Shown: one piece after another, positions 43,286-52,399 of the stretch | Layout: the number at the start of each line of letters is the position of its first letter | How positions within the stretch are numbered: the stretch's first letter is position 1 | Assembly: GCF_000013225.1 (NCBI RefSeq) | Contig: NC_007776.1 | Location: forward strand, 1,073,277 to 1,137,276 | DNA length: 64,000 nt | DNA from: Synechococcus sp. JA-2-3B'a(2-13) | GTDB lineage: Bacteria > Cyanobacteriota > Cyanobacteriia > Thermostichales > Thermostichaceae | Direction: 5' to 3' | Program-made: the position numbers and the translations under genes | Notes under the pieces: model-generated | Databases searched by the model: none | What the model was told of the DNA's origin: nothing | What the model saw: only the letters and a program-made list of their open reading frames with translations

Positions 43286-45085
43286 TTGATTTTCCTATCC
43301 TGGCTTGTGGTGATCAGCGATTACGACTTAACGGGTGGGGATCGGCTTCCTCCTCAAAACATTGAAGCCGAGGAGGAAATCCTGGGGGGCATTCTCCTCG
43401 ATCCGGATGCGTTGGTGCGGGTCGCGGAGTTTCTGCGTCCAGAGATGTTCTATATCTCTGCCCACCAAGAGATTTACCGGGCTGCTCTCCAACTGCACAG
43501 CCAAGGCCAACCCACTGACCTGATGACTGTGTCTGCCTGGTTGGCGGATCATCATCTTCTGGAGCGGGTGGGAGGAACAGGGGCGATCCGTCGTCTGCTG
43601 GAGCAAACCGTCAGCAGCGTCAACATCGACCAGTATGCTCGCCTGGTGATGGATAAATACATGCGCCGCCAGTTGATCCAGGTGAGCAATACCTTGGCTC
43701 GTTTGGCCTACGACACCAGTCAGCCCCTGTCTCAGGTGATGGATCAAGCCGAGCAGCAGGTGTTTGGCCTCACCCAAGAGCGAGTGCAGCGTAGCCTCAT
43801 CCCGGCTTCTGAGGTTTTGGTCAATATCTTCTCGGACTTGGAAGAGAAGTTCCAAAGCGGGGCACAGCTTCCGGGGATCCCGACCAAATTCATCGACCTG
43901 GATAACCTGACCCAGGGCTTGCAGCGATCCGATTTGCTGATTCTGGCCGGTCGTCCCTCGATGGGGAAAACCAGTCTTGCCCTCAACATTGCCCAAAATG
44001 TGGCTGCCTATGCCAAGCAGCCGGTCGCCATCTTTAGCTTGGAAATGTCACGAGAGCAACTGGTGCAGCGGCTTTTGGCCAGCGAAGCCCGCATCGACAG
44101 CAGCCGTCTGCGTTCTGGGCGCATCAGCGAACACGAGTGGCAGCGCCTGGGACAAGCCATTGGTTTTTTATCGCAATTGCCCCTGTTCATCGACGATACC
44201 CCCGACTGTACCGTTACAGAAATTCGCTCCAAAGCGCGGCGTTTGCAGGCGGAACAGGGGGGAACGTTGGGGATGGTGTTGATCGACTACCTACAACTGA
44301 TGCAGGGATCCGCTGCTGACAACCGGGTGCAGGAGCTGTCGCGCATTACCCGTGGCCTCAAGGCCATGGCCAAAGAGCTGATGGTGCCGGTGCTGGTGCT
44401 TTCTCAGCTCAGTCGAGCTGTTGAGTCTCGCTCCGATAAGCGCCCGCAACTGGCAGACCTGCGGGAATCGGGCTGTCTGGCCGGGGATACGCAGGTGATG
44501 GATGCGGATCGCGGCAAGATCTGGCGGCTGGATCAACTGGCGGCCCTGCCGGCTGCGGCGGAACTGCCCCGCCTGCTCAGCTTGAACGGGCGCGGGCGCT
44601 TGGTGCCCCAACAGCCTGTGAAAGTGTTTTGCAGTGGTCGGCAGCCCACCTGTGTTCTGAAGACCCGCCTCAACTTTTCCATTCGCGCCACCGGCAACCA
44701 TCCCTTCTTGACCCCAGACGGCTGGAAAACCCTCGACGAGCTGCAATTGGAGGAAGAGGTGGCGGTGGTAGTGCAGGAGGGGCTGATCTGGGATCCGGTG
44801 GTGCTCATCAGCGAGCCGGGGGAGCCTCAGCCGGTTTACGACATCGAGATGCCCCGCCACCACAACTTTGTGGCCAACGGGCTGCTAGTTCACAACAGCA
44901 TCGAGCAGGATGCCGATCTGGTGATGATGATCTATCGCCCGGAGTACTACGATCCCAACACCAGCGATCGCGGCATTGCCGAAGTCATTATCGCCAAACA
45001 TCGCAACGGCCCCACCGGCACTGTGCGCCTGCTGTTCGAAAGCCAGTACACCCAGTTTCGCAACCTGGCAGATCCCAACCGCTGA
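43286..45085 (+). CDS. dnaB: Replicative DNA helicase DnaB with in-frame intein
   Basis: DnaB unwinds DNA at the replication fork. The N-terminal domain (RLPPQNIEAEEEILGGILLDPDAL), the RecA-like core with Walker A GRPSMGKTS, SLEMSREQLVQRLLASEA, the Walker B strand VLIDYLQLM and the C-terminal segment IIAKHRNGPTGTVRLLFE are complete once the intein (44474-44896) is removed, leaving about 458 residues. The start may be TTG 43286 or GTG 43307/43310; the first residues are not conserved. The intein must splice for function. Confidence 0.95.
   Translation: MIFLSWLVVISDYDLTGGDRLPPQNIEAEEEILGGILLDPDALVRVAEFLRPEMFYISAHQEIYRAALQLHSQGQPTDLMTVSAWLADHHLLERVGGTGAIRRLLEQTVSSVNIDQYARLVMDKYMRRQLIQVSNTLARLAYDTSQPLSQVMDQAEQQVFGLTQERVQRSLIPASEVLVNIFSDLEEKFQSGAQLPGIPTKFIDLDNLTQGLQRSDLLILAGRPSMGKTSLALNIAQNVAAYAKQPVAIFSLEMSREQLVQRLLASEARIDSSRLRSGRISEHEWQRLGQAIGFLSQLPLFIDDTPDCTVTEIRSKARRLQAEQGGTLGMVLIDYLQLMQGSAADNRVQELSRITRGLKAMAKELMVPVLVLSQLSRAVESRSDKRPQLADLRESGCLAGDTQVMDADRGKIWRLDQLAALPAAAELPRLLSLNGRGRLVPQQPVKVFCSGRQPTCVLKTRLNFSIRATGNHPFLTPDGWKTLDELQLEEEVAVVVQEGLIWDPVVLISEPGEPQPVYDIEMPRHHNFVANGLLVHNSIEQDADLVMMIYRPEYYDPNTSDRGIAEVIIAKHRNGPTGTVRLLFESQYTQFRNLADPNR
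44474..44896 (+). other. DnaB mini-intein (141 aa, no homing endonuclease)
   Basis: The extein reads RESG before Cys1 of the intein and SIEQDAD after its last Asn, the same insertion site as the Synechocystis DnaB intein. Splicing block A is CLAGDTQV, block B contains ATGNHPFLTPDG with the TxxH-type histidine, and the end is VANGLLVHN followed by Ser(+1). All core splicing residues (Cys1, block-B His, penultimate His, Asn, Ser+1) are present. At 141 residues it has only the Hint core. Confidence 0.93.
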
Positions 45086-45216
45086 GCAACCGATGCCGAA
45101 GAGAGATCCGGAGCTGCTGCCTTGGGAACAACCCCGCAAGGTGTTAGCTTAGGATCGCTGCGGGCCAAAGCGTTGCTCTTGAGCCGGCTACCCTCTCTCC
45201 TAATGCTCAAAACGAT

Positions 45217-46113
45217 ATGTTTAAAAACGTGTTAATTGCCACCGACCGCCGAGATGGCCTGCAGCGTTTTGGCAAGTGTCTAGAAGATCTGCACAGCAAT
45301 GGCATCGAGCGCGTCACCTTCGTCCGCAGCGTAGATTGGCAAGAGGACGACATCGGCATTCCCGACGACATTACCCCCGAAGTCCAGGCAGAGCAGACCC
45401 AGTTGCAGAAGCTGCTGAACCCGATCCCAGCAGGGTTGGAAGTCGAGGCTCTGGTGCAGGTGGGCAGGCCAGCCGATCTAATCCTAAAAGGCATCCAAAC
45501 CTATGGCTCCGATCTGCTGATTACAGGCATGGGTACCCACAACCTGCTCGCCGAAAAATTGTTCGGCAGCACCACCATGACGCTGTTGCCGAAGCTGAAA
45601 ATCCCCCTACTGGTGATGCGCCCCCAGCTGCTGGCTACCTTTACCCTGGAGGAACTGCGCCTGCGCAGTCGCCACCTGTTTCGCTGCCTCTTGGTGCCCT
45701 TTGACTTTGAGCAGCCGCGTCAGCAGTTGCTGAACCATCTCGGCCACCTGCTGCCCGGTACTTCCCAGTGCCAGACGCTTACCCTGCTCTACGTGGTGGA
45801 TCCCAGCGCCCGCCGCAACCAAGGAACTCCGGTGGAGGTGCTCCAACGCAAAGCCGAGGCTGACCTGGCCCAGGTGCTTGAACCCCTGAGCGAGCAGGTG
45901 AAGCCCGTACAGCTGCGCACCCTGGTGCGGGTGGGATCCCCTCTCAAAGAGATCCTGGCTACTGCTGCCGATGAAGACATGACGGCCATCGCCACTGCCT
46001 CCCCCCATGTGGGCAGCTTTTGGGAGTGGTCGGTTCGCAGCCTAACCGGCGAGATTTTGCGGCAAAGTTGGCATCCGGTGTTGTTTTTCCCGCGCGGGTC
46101 TTTGGCCCAGTAG
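45217..46113 (+). CDS. Tandem universal stress protein (two Usp domains)
   Basis: Two Usp domains of about 145 residues occur in one protein: the first opens KNVLIATDRRDGLQRF and has SDLLITGMGTHNLLAEKLFGSTTMTLLPKLKIPLLVMRP, the second opens FRCLLVPFDFEQPRQQLLNHL and ends with TGEILRQSWHPVLFFP. The nucleotide-binding glycine loop is clear in the first (GxGxxN...GS) and weak in the second. The role is probably stress signalling; the ligand is not shown. Confidence 0.85.
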   Translation: MFKNVLIATDRRDGLQRFGKCLEDLHSNGIERVTFVRSVDWQEDDIGIPDDITPEVQAEQTQLQKLLNPIPAGLEVEALVQVGRPADLILKGIQTYGSDLLITGMGTHNLLAEKLFGSTTMTLLPKLKIPLLVMRPQLLATFTLEELRLRSRHLFRCLLVPFDFEQPRQQLLNHLGHLLPGTSQCQTLTLLYVVDPSARRNQGTPVEVLQRKAEADLAQVLEPLSEQVKPVQLRTLVRVGSPLKEILATAADEDMTAIATASPHVGSFWEWSVRSLTGEILRQSWHPVLFFPRGSLAQ

Positions 46114-46159
46114 ATCCAGGCAAGATCCAAGCCGAGTGTTGCAGATTAACTCATCCTCC

Positions 46160-46993
46160 ATGACCCCCCCCTCTACGACAGCGCTGCAGGATCTGTTTCG
46201 GGCGGTGGCCCAAGGGAAGCTCACCCCAGAGCAAGCTCTGCAGGCCTATCGCTTTCTGCCCTTCGAGCCGGTGGGAGATTTCGCCCATGTGGATCACCAC
46301 CGTCCCTTGCGCACGGGCTTTCCCGAAGCCGTGTGGGGGCCGGGCAAGACCCCAGATCAGATTGCCCAGATCCTGGAGCAACTCCACCAGCGGGGATCCC
46401 TGGCCTTGGCCACCCGCATCGAAGCCCAGGTGTATGCCGAGATCCGCAGCCGCTTGCCCCAGGCCCAGTATTCCGAGTTGGCCCGCTTGTGTTGGATCCC
46501 GCCCCGGCAGGTGGTCAGCCATCCTGGACAGGTCAGCGTGATCTCCGCTGGCACTGCCGACTTACCGGTGGCAGAAGAAGCCGCCCTCACGCTGGAGCTT
46601 TCCGGATTTCAGGTGAAGCGCCTCTGGGATGTGGGGGTGGCCGGGATCCATCGGCTGCTGCACAACTGGGCGGCCCTGCAAGCGGACGTGCTGATCGTGG
46701 TGGCGGGCATGGAGGGGGCCTTGGCCAGTGTGGTGGCGGGTCTGGCGGATTGTCCGGTGATCGCTGTGCCCACCAGCATTGGCTACGGGGCCAGCTTCCA
46801 GGGCTTGGCTGCCCTGCTCACGATGCTCAACTCTTGCGCAGCGGGGGTGGGAGTGCTGAACATTGATAACGGTTTTGGGGCGGCGATTCTGGCAGGCCAG
46901 ATCCTGCGTTGCGGACAACGGCTGGCAGCTCGATTGAGTTCATGCGGCCCCACTGGAGATCCAACAGGGAATCGACAGATTTCGGAAGGTTAA
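46160..46993 (+). CDS. larB: Nickel-pincer cofactor biosynthesis protein LarB
   Basis: LarB carboxylates and hydrolyses nicotinic acid adenine dinucleotide to start the nickel-pincer nucleotide, and is related to PurE. The C-terminal PurE-like domain shows VISAGTADLPVAEEAALTLELSGFQVKRLWDVGVAGIHRLL, VVAGMEGALASVVAGLADCPVIAVPTSIGYGASFQG and IDNGFGAAILAG. Start ATG 46160 fits better than the longer frame at 46136. No larC or larE lies nearby, so in this genome the protein may serve another lactate-racemase-type enzyme encoded elsewhere. Confidence 0.9.
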   Translation: MTPPSTTALQDLFRAVAQGKLTPEQALQAYRFLPFEPVGDFAHVDHHRPLRTGFPEAVWGPGKTPDQIAQILEQLHQRGSLALATRIEAQVYAEIRSRLPQAQYSELARLCWIPPRQVVSHPGQVSVISAGTADLPVAEEAALTLELSGFQVKRLWDVGVAGIHRLLHNWAALQADVLIVVAGMEGALASVVAGLADCPVIAVPTSIGYGASFQGLAALLTMLNSCAAGVGVLNIDNGFGAAILAGQILRCGQRLAARLSSCGPTGDPTGNRQISEG

Positions 46994-47211
46994 GAATTGT
47001 AAATAGATCCTGAGCCAAACAGGCTATACTCAGGCCATAGTTTAGGCTTGGGCTTTCTCTTTCCCATCCTTCGGGAGTTTGAGGGTGTTGCCTCTGGTCA
47101 CCTAACTGGGTTCATGCCTTTTTCTGGGGTACCTTTATCCGAAGATGGGGAGGGTTCCTACGCTGGTTAACTGCTGTGTTGGACTGACTGGGGCGGACAA
47201 AACGCGCGAAT
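46994..47211 (+). promoter_or_regulatory. Leader region of the TerC-family gene
   Basis: A TATACT box (about 47023) suggests a start of transcription near 47032, leaving about 175 bases of leader. The leader is GC-rich with short dyads. TerC-type genes are often preceded by the yybP-ykoY manganese riboswitch, but I cannot see its conserved loop motifs here, so I make no riboswitch call. Confidence 0.3.
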
Positions 47212-48141
47212 ATGCTAATTGATGCAACACTTGTCAAAAATGCAACAGATGCGATGGGAGCGACCTTGATCCTGGCGCAAGGGATGACTCAGTCCTTCAC
47301 CTGGACAGATATTTTCTTGGTAGTGGCTTTGGTGTTTTTGGAGGCCGCCCTCTCTGCGGACAACGCCGTTGCCCTAGCAGCTCTGGTGAAGCATCTGCCC
47401 ACCCCTCAGCAACAAAATCGGGCCTTGCGCTGGGGCATCATCGGCGCTTACAGCTTTCGCATTGCCATTGTCTTCGCGGCAGTTTGGTTGGTGGAGTATC
47501 CGCCCGCCCAATTCTTGGGGGCCTGTTATCTGCTCTGGCTAGCCTGGCAGCACTTTCGGGGCGAGGAAGAAGGCCAAGAACAGGACATCACCCGCCACGC
47601 CAATTTTTGGCAGACCCTGGTGATGGTGGAACTGACGGATCTGGTTTTTTCTTTCGACAGCATCGCCGCTTCGGTGGGCGTCTCCCGCAAGGCTTGGGTA
47701 ATCATCCTCGGCGGCATTCTCGGCATTACCCTGATGCGCTACATGGCTTCTCTGTTTTTGCGTTGGTTGGACGAGTTCTCTCACCTGGAAGACGCCGCTT
47801 TTGCCATCATCGCCTTGGTGGGGAGCACCATGTTGTTGGAGGTGTTTTTCCCCCAAATCGAGCTCCCGGAGTGGGGGATGGTGGTGGCTGTGATCCCCCT
47901 ATTTGTCTGGGGTTTCTCGCGGCGCGTGAAACTCAATTCGGAGCAGGATGAACAGCCGGAGCTGGCTGACGGAGAGAAGAGGGAAGAGAAAAGAGCAGGG
48001 GTTACAGACGAGATGGAGATCGTCCCCTCCGGTTGGGTGACTGCCCTTGAGGAAGACCTCGCCCCTGAGCCCCAGAGCAGAGAGAATGGAGAGGAGAGGT
48101 ACGGCTTGGGCCTATCGCCAGGGATCCCTGATCTGCCTTGA
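47212..48141 (+). CDS. TerC family integral membrane protein
   Basis: The 309-residue protein has the TerC core: seven to eight helices with FLVVALVFLEAALSADNAVALAALV in the first (acidic DN pair) and VELTDLVFSFDSIAASVGVSRKAWVIILGGILGITLMRYMAS in the middle, matching the repeated half structure. TerC proteins are tied to metal (Mn, Ca) handling and to tellurite resistance operons; chloroplast TerC is needed for thylakoid formation. The charged C-terminal tail of about 70 residues is not conserved. Gene is alone on its strand. Confidence 0.88.
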   Translation: MLIDATLVKNATDAMGATLILAQGMTQSFTWTDIFLVVALVFLEAALSADNAVALAALVKHLPTPQQQNRALRWGIIGAYSFRIAIVFAAVWLVEYPPAQFLGACYLLWLAWQHFRGEEEGQEQDITRHANFWQTLVMVELTDLVFSFDSIAASVGVSRKAWVIILGGILGITLMRYMASLFLRWLDEFSHLEDAAFAIIALVGSTMLLEVFFPQIELPEWGMVVAVIPLFVWGFSRRVKLNSEQDEQPELADGEKREEKRAGVTDEMEIVPSGWVTALEEDLAPEPQSRENGEERYGLGLSPGIPDLP

Positions 48142-48345
48142 TAGGGCTGTGGGCTGCTTCATTGCCTTGGCCCCTGCCGACTCCTAAACTAGCAGTGAAG
48201 CCGACTCAAGGAGGGAAGCATCCTGAGCCCCCAGTTTTGCTTGAAATCATTGGTCAAGTGCTTCAGAAGCAGCATAGACAGCCCAAAGGAGCAGCAGGCC
48301 GCGGAAAATAGGCTCCAGCCTTTGGCGAGGGCGGAGGTTCTGAGC

Positions 48346-49152
48346 ATGCCAGCAGTGCAGAGCACTGCCCCCTTGGTGGAGCTGCGCCAAGTTTCCAAGC
48401 GCTTCGGCTCGACGGTGGTGCTTGACCACGTGGATCTGAAGGTGTACCGGGGTGAGGCCCTGGGCCTGGTGGGGCCTTCGGGCACCGGGAAATCGACGCT
48501 GCTGCGCATCATCGCCGGCCTAACGGAGCCAGACGCTGGAGAAGTGCTCTGGTGCGGGATCCCACTCCCGGAGATTCAAGCCCATCATGCAACTCCCCCT
48601 TTGCGGGTAGGGATGGTGTTTCAGCAGGCCGCCCTCTTCGACTCCCTGACGGTGGAAGAAAACGTGGGGTTTTTGCTCTACGAGCACTCGCAGTTGCCCC
48701 ACTCCCGCATTCGGGAATTGGTGGCCGCCAAGCTGGAGGCGGTGGGACTGGCGGGCAAAGAGCACAACCTGCCAGAAGAACTCTCGGGGGGGATGCGCAA
48801 ACGGGCCAGCTTCGCCCGCGCCATTATGGAGGATCCTTCTCTGCCCCAGGATGAGCCCCAATTGCTGCTGTACGACGAGCCCACAGCGGGCTTGGATCCC
48901 ATTGCCTCCACGGTAATTGAAGATCTCATCCGGGAGCTGCAGCAGGTGAAAAAAGCCTGTGAGAGCTACATTGTGGTGACCCACCAGCACAGCACCATTT
49001 ACCGCGCCACCGACCGCATTGTCCTGTTGGCTCAGGGGCGGGTGCAGTGGGAGGGATCCGTGCAGCAGATTGAAACGTGCGATAACCCCTTTGTGCGGCA
49101 GTTTTTCAGCGGTAGCGTAGAAGGGCCAATTCAAGTGGCGGGGCAGGTGTGA
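48346..49152 (+). CDS. MlaF-type ABC transporter ATPase (lipid importer)
   Basis: The ATPase of an MCE/Mla-type lipid transporter. Walker A GPSGTGKST, Q-loop VFQQAALFDSLTVEENVGFLLYEHS, signature LSGGMRKRASFARAI (the M-R-K variant is typical of MlaF/TGD3) and Walker B LLLYDEPTAGLDP are seen. ATG 48346 begins a normal-length protein; upstream codons are open to 48241. It overlaps the MCE gene that follows (TGATG). The permease MlaE partner is not in the window. Confidence 0.9.
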   Translation: MPAVQSTAPLVELRQVSKRFGSTVVLDHVDLKVYRGEALGLVGPSGTGKSTLLRIIAGLTEPDAGEVLWCGIPLPEIQAHHATPPLRVGMVFQQAALFDSLTVEENVGFLLYEHSQLPHSRIRELVAAKLEAVGLAGKEHNLPEELSGGMRKRASFARAIMEDPSLPQDEPQLLLYDEPTAGLDPIASTVIEDLIRELQQVKKACESYIVVTHQHSTIYRATDRIVLLAQGRVQWEGSVQQIETCDNPFVRQFFSGSVEGPIQVAGQV

Positions 49153-50375
49153 TGCGTTCGCGAGCAGTGCGAGAAGGGGCAGTGGGCCTATTGATCCTGG
49201 CGGGGGCGCTGGGCTTTGCCGGCCTGTTTTTGTGGATCTACAACCTGCGCTTTGGCAGTCGCGGCTTTCAATTTACCGTCACCTATACCAACGTGGTCGG
49301 CCTGACAGAGGGATCCAGCGTGCGGCTGCGGGGGGTAACCATAGGTCGAGTGGAGCGGATTGTGCCTCAACCCAGCCAAGTAGAAGTACAGGTGACCATT
49401 GATCAGCCCCTAGTCATCCCCCGCGATTCCCTGTTTCTTACCAAACAGACGGGGTTGGTGGGGGAAACGGTGATGGACATCCTGCCCCAGGGGAGGGGTC
49501 AGGCGGCAACGGGATCCCCTCTGGCAGCGGATTGCGACAGCAGTCAAATCATCTGCGATGGGGATGTGGTGGAGGGCAAACCTGGAGTGGATTTTGGCCA
49601 GTTATTGATCCGGCTGGATCAGTTGCTCACACGGATCAACGACGATGAGCTCTTCGATACCCTTAACGCCACCCTAGAAGGGCTCACCCGCGTTGCCAAT
49701 AGCGTGGCCGATCTCTCAGAAACCGTGGAAGAGCGAGTAGCTGCCCTGCGCACCGAAGATCTGGACTTGTTGCAATTCACGACCGCTGCCACAGCCATCC
49801 AAGACGCGGCTGGAGCTGTGAGGGGAACTGCCCGCAGTTTGCAAGCGGCTGCCGATCAATTCACCGCCCTGGTGGATCAAAACCGCACTTCCCTTAACGC
49901 CGCCCTGGAGAACATTCAGCAGGTGAGCGCCGATCTACAGGCCATGTCGAGCGCGGTGCGCCCGCTGGTTACCGATCCACAACTCCAGGCCGATGTGCGC
50001 CAGATCCTGGCCGAGGTGCGAGCGGCTGCGGAGAACGTGGCCCAAGCTACCGAAGATCTGCAGCAGATTGCCGCCAGCCTCAACGATCCGGGCACTTTAG
50101 CTACTCTGCGCCAAACCCTCGATTCCGCCCGCATCACCTTTCAGAATATGCAAAAAATTACCGCCGACATCGACGAGCTGACCGGGGATCCCCAGTTTCG
50201 CCGCGGCATTCGAGAGTTGGTATTAGGGCTGAGCAACTTGGTCTCCAGCGTCCCTGGGGAAGATGGGATCCAGCCCGCGGTGGCCGAAGGGTATCACTTT
50301 CGTTTTGCGCCCGTCTCTTTTGCCCAGGGGATTGTCTCTGGATCCCAAGGATGGCAGCCGCAGACTTCCCCATAA
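49152..50375 (+). CDS. MCE-domain lipid-binding protein (MlaD/TGD2-like)
   Basis: One N-terminal transmembrane helix (residues about 11-33) is followed by an MCE domain (FTVTYTNVVGLTEGSSVRLRGVTIGRVERIV...LVGETVMDILP) and a long helical tail (about residues 150-350) of many A/Q/L heptads that in the family forms a tube. Homologues carry lipids between membranes; chloroplast TGD2 is the classic relative. It directly follows the ATPase gene, supporting a two-gene unit. The final stretch is low in order. Confidence 0.9.
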   Translation: MRSRAVREGAVGLLILAGALGFAGLFLWIYNLRFGSRGFQFTVTYTNVVGLTEGSSVRLRGVTIGRVERIVPQPSQVEVQVTIDQPLVIPRDSLFLTKQTGLVGETVMDILPQGRGQAATGSPLAADCDSSQIICDGDVVEGKPGVDFGQLLIRLDQLLTRINDDELFDTLNATLEGLTRVANSVADLSETVEERVAALRTEDLDLLQFTTAATAIQDAAGAVRGTARSLQAAADQFTALVDQNRTSLNAALENIQQVSADLQAMSSAVRPLVTDPQLQADVRQILAEVRAAAENVAQATEDLQQIAASLNDPGTLATLRQTLDSARITFQNMQKITADIDELTGDPQFRRGIRELVLGLSNLVSSVPGEDGIQPAVAEGYHFRFAPVSFAQGIVSGSQGWQPQTSP

Positions 50376-50438
50376 GTTGGCTGCCTTTCCCCTCTCTCTA
50401 GCGGGAGTCTGGGATCCCTGAGATGACCCGCTGAGGTA

Positions 50439-50460
50439 ACAACGGCGGCCAAAGCCGTTG
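50439..50460 (+). terminator. Weak hairpin after the MCE gene
   Basis: CAACGGC-GGCCAAA-GCCGTTG is a perfect 7-bp dyad but has no T-run, so it is only a possible terminator or mRNA-stabilising hairpin. Confidence 0.3.
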
Positions 50461-50510
50461 AAGGGATCCCCAACCTGGGGTAGGCTTTGCGGATAAGGTG
50501 TTGCCTGTAT

Positions 50511-50532
50511 TGCTACGCAACGCTGGCGCGAC
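50511..50532 (-). repeat. Small dispersed hairpin repeat in the glmS leader
   Basis: On the minus strand it reads CGC-GCCA-GCG followed by TTGC-GTA-GCAA, matching the copy inside tnpB at 10657. It ends about 20 bases before the glmS start codon, so it would fold in the leader near the ribosome site. Confidence 0.6.
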
Positions 50533-50551
50533 TGAGGTTGAGGTGTGAGGA

Positions 50552-52399
50552 ATGTGTGGCATTGTCGGCTACGTGGGTTTTCAGTGGGCTGCCCCCATCC
50601 TGTTGGAGGGCCTGCGCACCTTGGAGTATCGGGGCTATGATTCTGCCGGCATCGCCACGGTGGATCCCGAAGAGGGATTGAGGATTGTTCGCGCCACCGG
50701 CAAGCTGCACAACCTGCTGGTGAAGCTGACGGCCAACATGCCCACGGCCAAGGTAGGGATCGGACATACCCGCTGGGCCACCCACGGCGGCGTGACCGAA
50801 GAAAATGCTCACCCCCACTGCGACGAGCGCGGGCGCATTGTGGTGATCCAAAACGGCATTGTGGAAAACTACCTGGAGCTAAAGGAGCGTCTCCTGGAGC
50901 GGGGGATCCCATTTCGCTCCCAAACCGATACGGAAGTGATCGCCCAACTGCTCGGCCTCTATACAGAAGAGCTGGGCTCCTTTGAGGCGGCCTTTGGCCA
51001 GGTCATGGGGCAACTGCGGGGGGGAAACGCCGTGGTGGCTCTGGATCGGGAGGCGCCGGATCGGCTGATCGCAGCCCGTTTGGGCAATGCCGGAGCCGTG
51101 GTGGTGGGAGAGGGAGAAGGAGAAAACTTCGTGGCCTCCGATCTGCCTGCCATTGTCCGCCATACCCGCAAGGTGGTGTTCTTAGAAGATGGGGAAATGG
51201 CGGTTCTCACGGAGTCTCAAGTGCGCTACCTGCGCATTACCGGCGAGGAGCTGCGCAAATCCAGCATCACCGTGGCCTGGGATCCCGTCTCAGCCGCCAA
51301 GGGAGGCTACAAGCACTTCATGCAAAAGGAGATCTTTGAGCAGCCCCGCACCACCACCGATACGCTACGGGGGCGGGTGGATCTGGAACAGGGCCGGGTG
51401 ACACTGGAGGGGCTAACGCTTTCTGAAGCGCAACTGGCCCACATTGAGCACATCCACGCCGTAGCCTGTGGTACTGCCTGGCACGCCTGCTGGGTGCTCA
51501 AGTACTTCATCGAGAGCTTGGCCCGTACCCCTGTAGAGGTGGATTACGCCTCTGAGTTTCGCTACCGCCAGCCGGTGTTGCGCCCCAACCACCTGTTGCT
51601 GGCCTTAACCCAGTCGGGAGAAACCGTCGATACGCTGGCAGCCATGAGCGAGGCCCGCACCCAAGGGATCCCGACTCTGGCGATTGTCAACGCCATCGGA
51701 TCCCAGGCCAGCCGTCTGGCGGATGCCGGAGTCCTCTACATCCATGCCGGGCCGGAGATTGCCGTGGCTTCCACCAAAGTGTTTACTGGCATGTTGGTGG
51801 CGGGGTATTTGCTGGCCCTGCAACTGGCCCAAGCCAAAGGGATCCTCAGCCCGGCCCAGATCCAAGCCCACCTGCAAGCCTTGATTGAGCTGCCGGGCAA
51901 GATCAGCCTGATGCTGAAGGACGCCGCCCTCTACGACCAACTGGCGGAGCAGTACCATCATGTTGCCAACATGCTCTACCTGGGCCGCTGGGTTAACGCC
52001 CCGATTGCCTTGGAAGGAGCCTTGAAGATGAAAGAGGTGAGCTACATCCACGCCGAAGGCTACCCGGCAGGCGAGATGAAGCATGGCCCTATTGCCCTCA
52101 TCGACGAGCGGGTGCCGGTGGTGTGCATTGCCACCCGGGATCCCGTCTACGAAAAAATGCTCTCCAACATCGAACAGGTGCGGGCGCGGGGGGGACGGGT
52201 GATCGCCCTCATCAACCCCGAAGACACCCAGGTGCGGGAGAAAGCCGACCACATCATCGAGGTGCCCAGCACGACACCCCTGTTGTCGGCGGTTCTGAAC
52301 GTGATCCCCCTGCAGTTGTTCGCCTACGCCATGGCTTTGCGCCGCGGAGCCGATGTGGATCAGCCGCGCAACTTGGCCAAGTCGGTAACGGTGGAGTAA
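50552..52399 (+). CDS. glmS: Glutamine-fructose-6-phosphate aminotransferase
   Basis: GlmS makes glucosamine-6-phosphate for peptidoglycan and lipopolysaccharide. The N-terminal nucleophile follows Met as MCGIVGYVG, with the glutaminase motifs GIGHTRWATHG and GIVENYLELKERL, then two SIS isomerase domains (ACGTAWHACWVLKYF and LALTQSGETVDTLAAM; GRWVNAPIALEGALKMKEVSYIHAEGYPAGEMKHGPIALID). Length 615 is usual. The last 40 bases overlap the convergent MerR-type gene. Confidence 0.97.
   Translation: MCGIVGYVGFQWAAPILLEGLRTLEYRGYDSAGIATVDPEEGLRIVRATGKLHNLLVKLTANMPTAKVGIGHTRWATHGGVTEENAHPHCDERGRIVVIQNGIVENYLELKERLLERGIPFRSQTDTEVIAQLLGLYTEELGSFEAAFGQVMGQLRGGNAVVALDREAPDRLIAARLGNAGAVVVGEGEGENFVASDLPAIVRHTRKVVFLEDGEMAVLTESQVRYLRITGEELRKSSITVAWDPVSAAKGGYKHFMQKEIFEQPRTTTDTLRGRVDLEQGRVTLEGLTLSEAQLAHIEHIHAVACGTAWHACWVLKYFIESLARTPVEVDYASEFRYRQPVLRPNHLLLALTQSGETVDTLAAMSEARTQGIPTLAIVNAIGSQASRLADAGVLYIHAGPEIAVASTKVFTGMLVAGYLLALQLAQAKGILSPAQIQAHLQALIELPGKISLMLKDAALYDQLAEQYHHVANMLYLGRWVNAPIALEGALKMKEVSYIHAEGYPAGEMKHGPIALIDERVPVVCIATRDPVYEKMLSNIEQVRARGGRVIALINPEDTQVREKADHIIEVPSTTPLLSAVLNVIPLQLFAYAMALRRGADVDQPRNLAKSVTVE

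Noticed and set aside
46994-47211. yybP-ykoY manganese riboswitch before terC
   Set aside because: The conserved internal-loop sequences expected for this class could not be identified by eye.
52360-52399. MerR/glmS antisense overlap as a deliberate regulatory device
   Set aside because: Forty-base tail-to-tail overlaps are common in compact genomes; similar ones occur at srx and at hisZ/holB.
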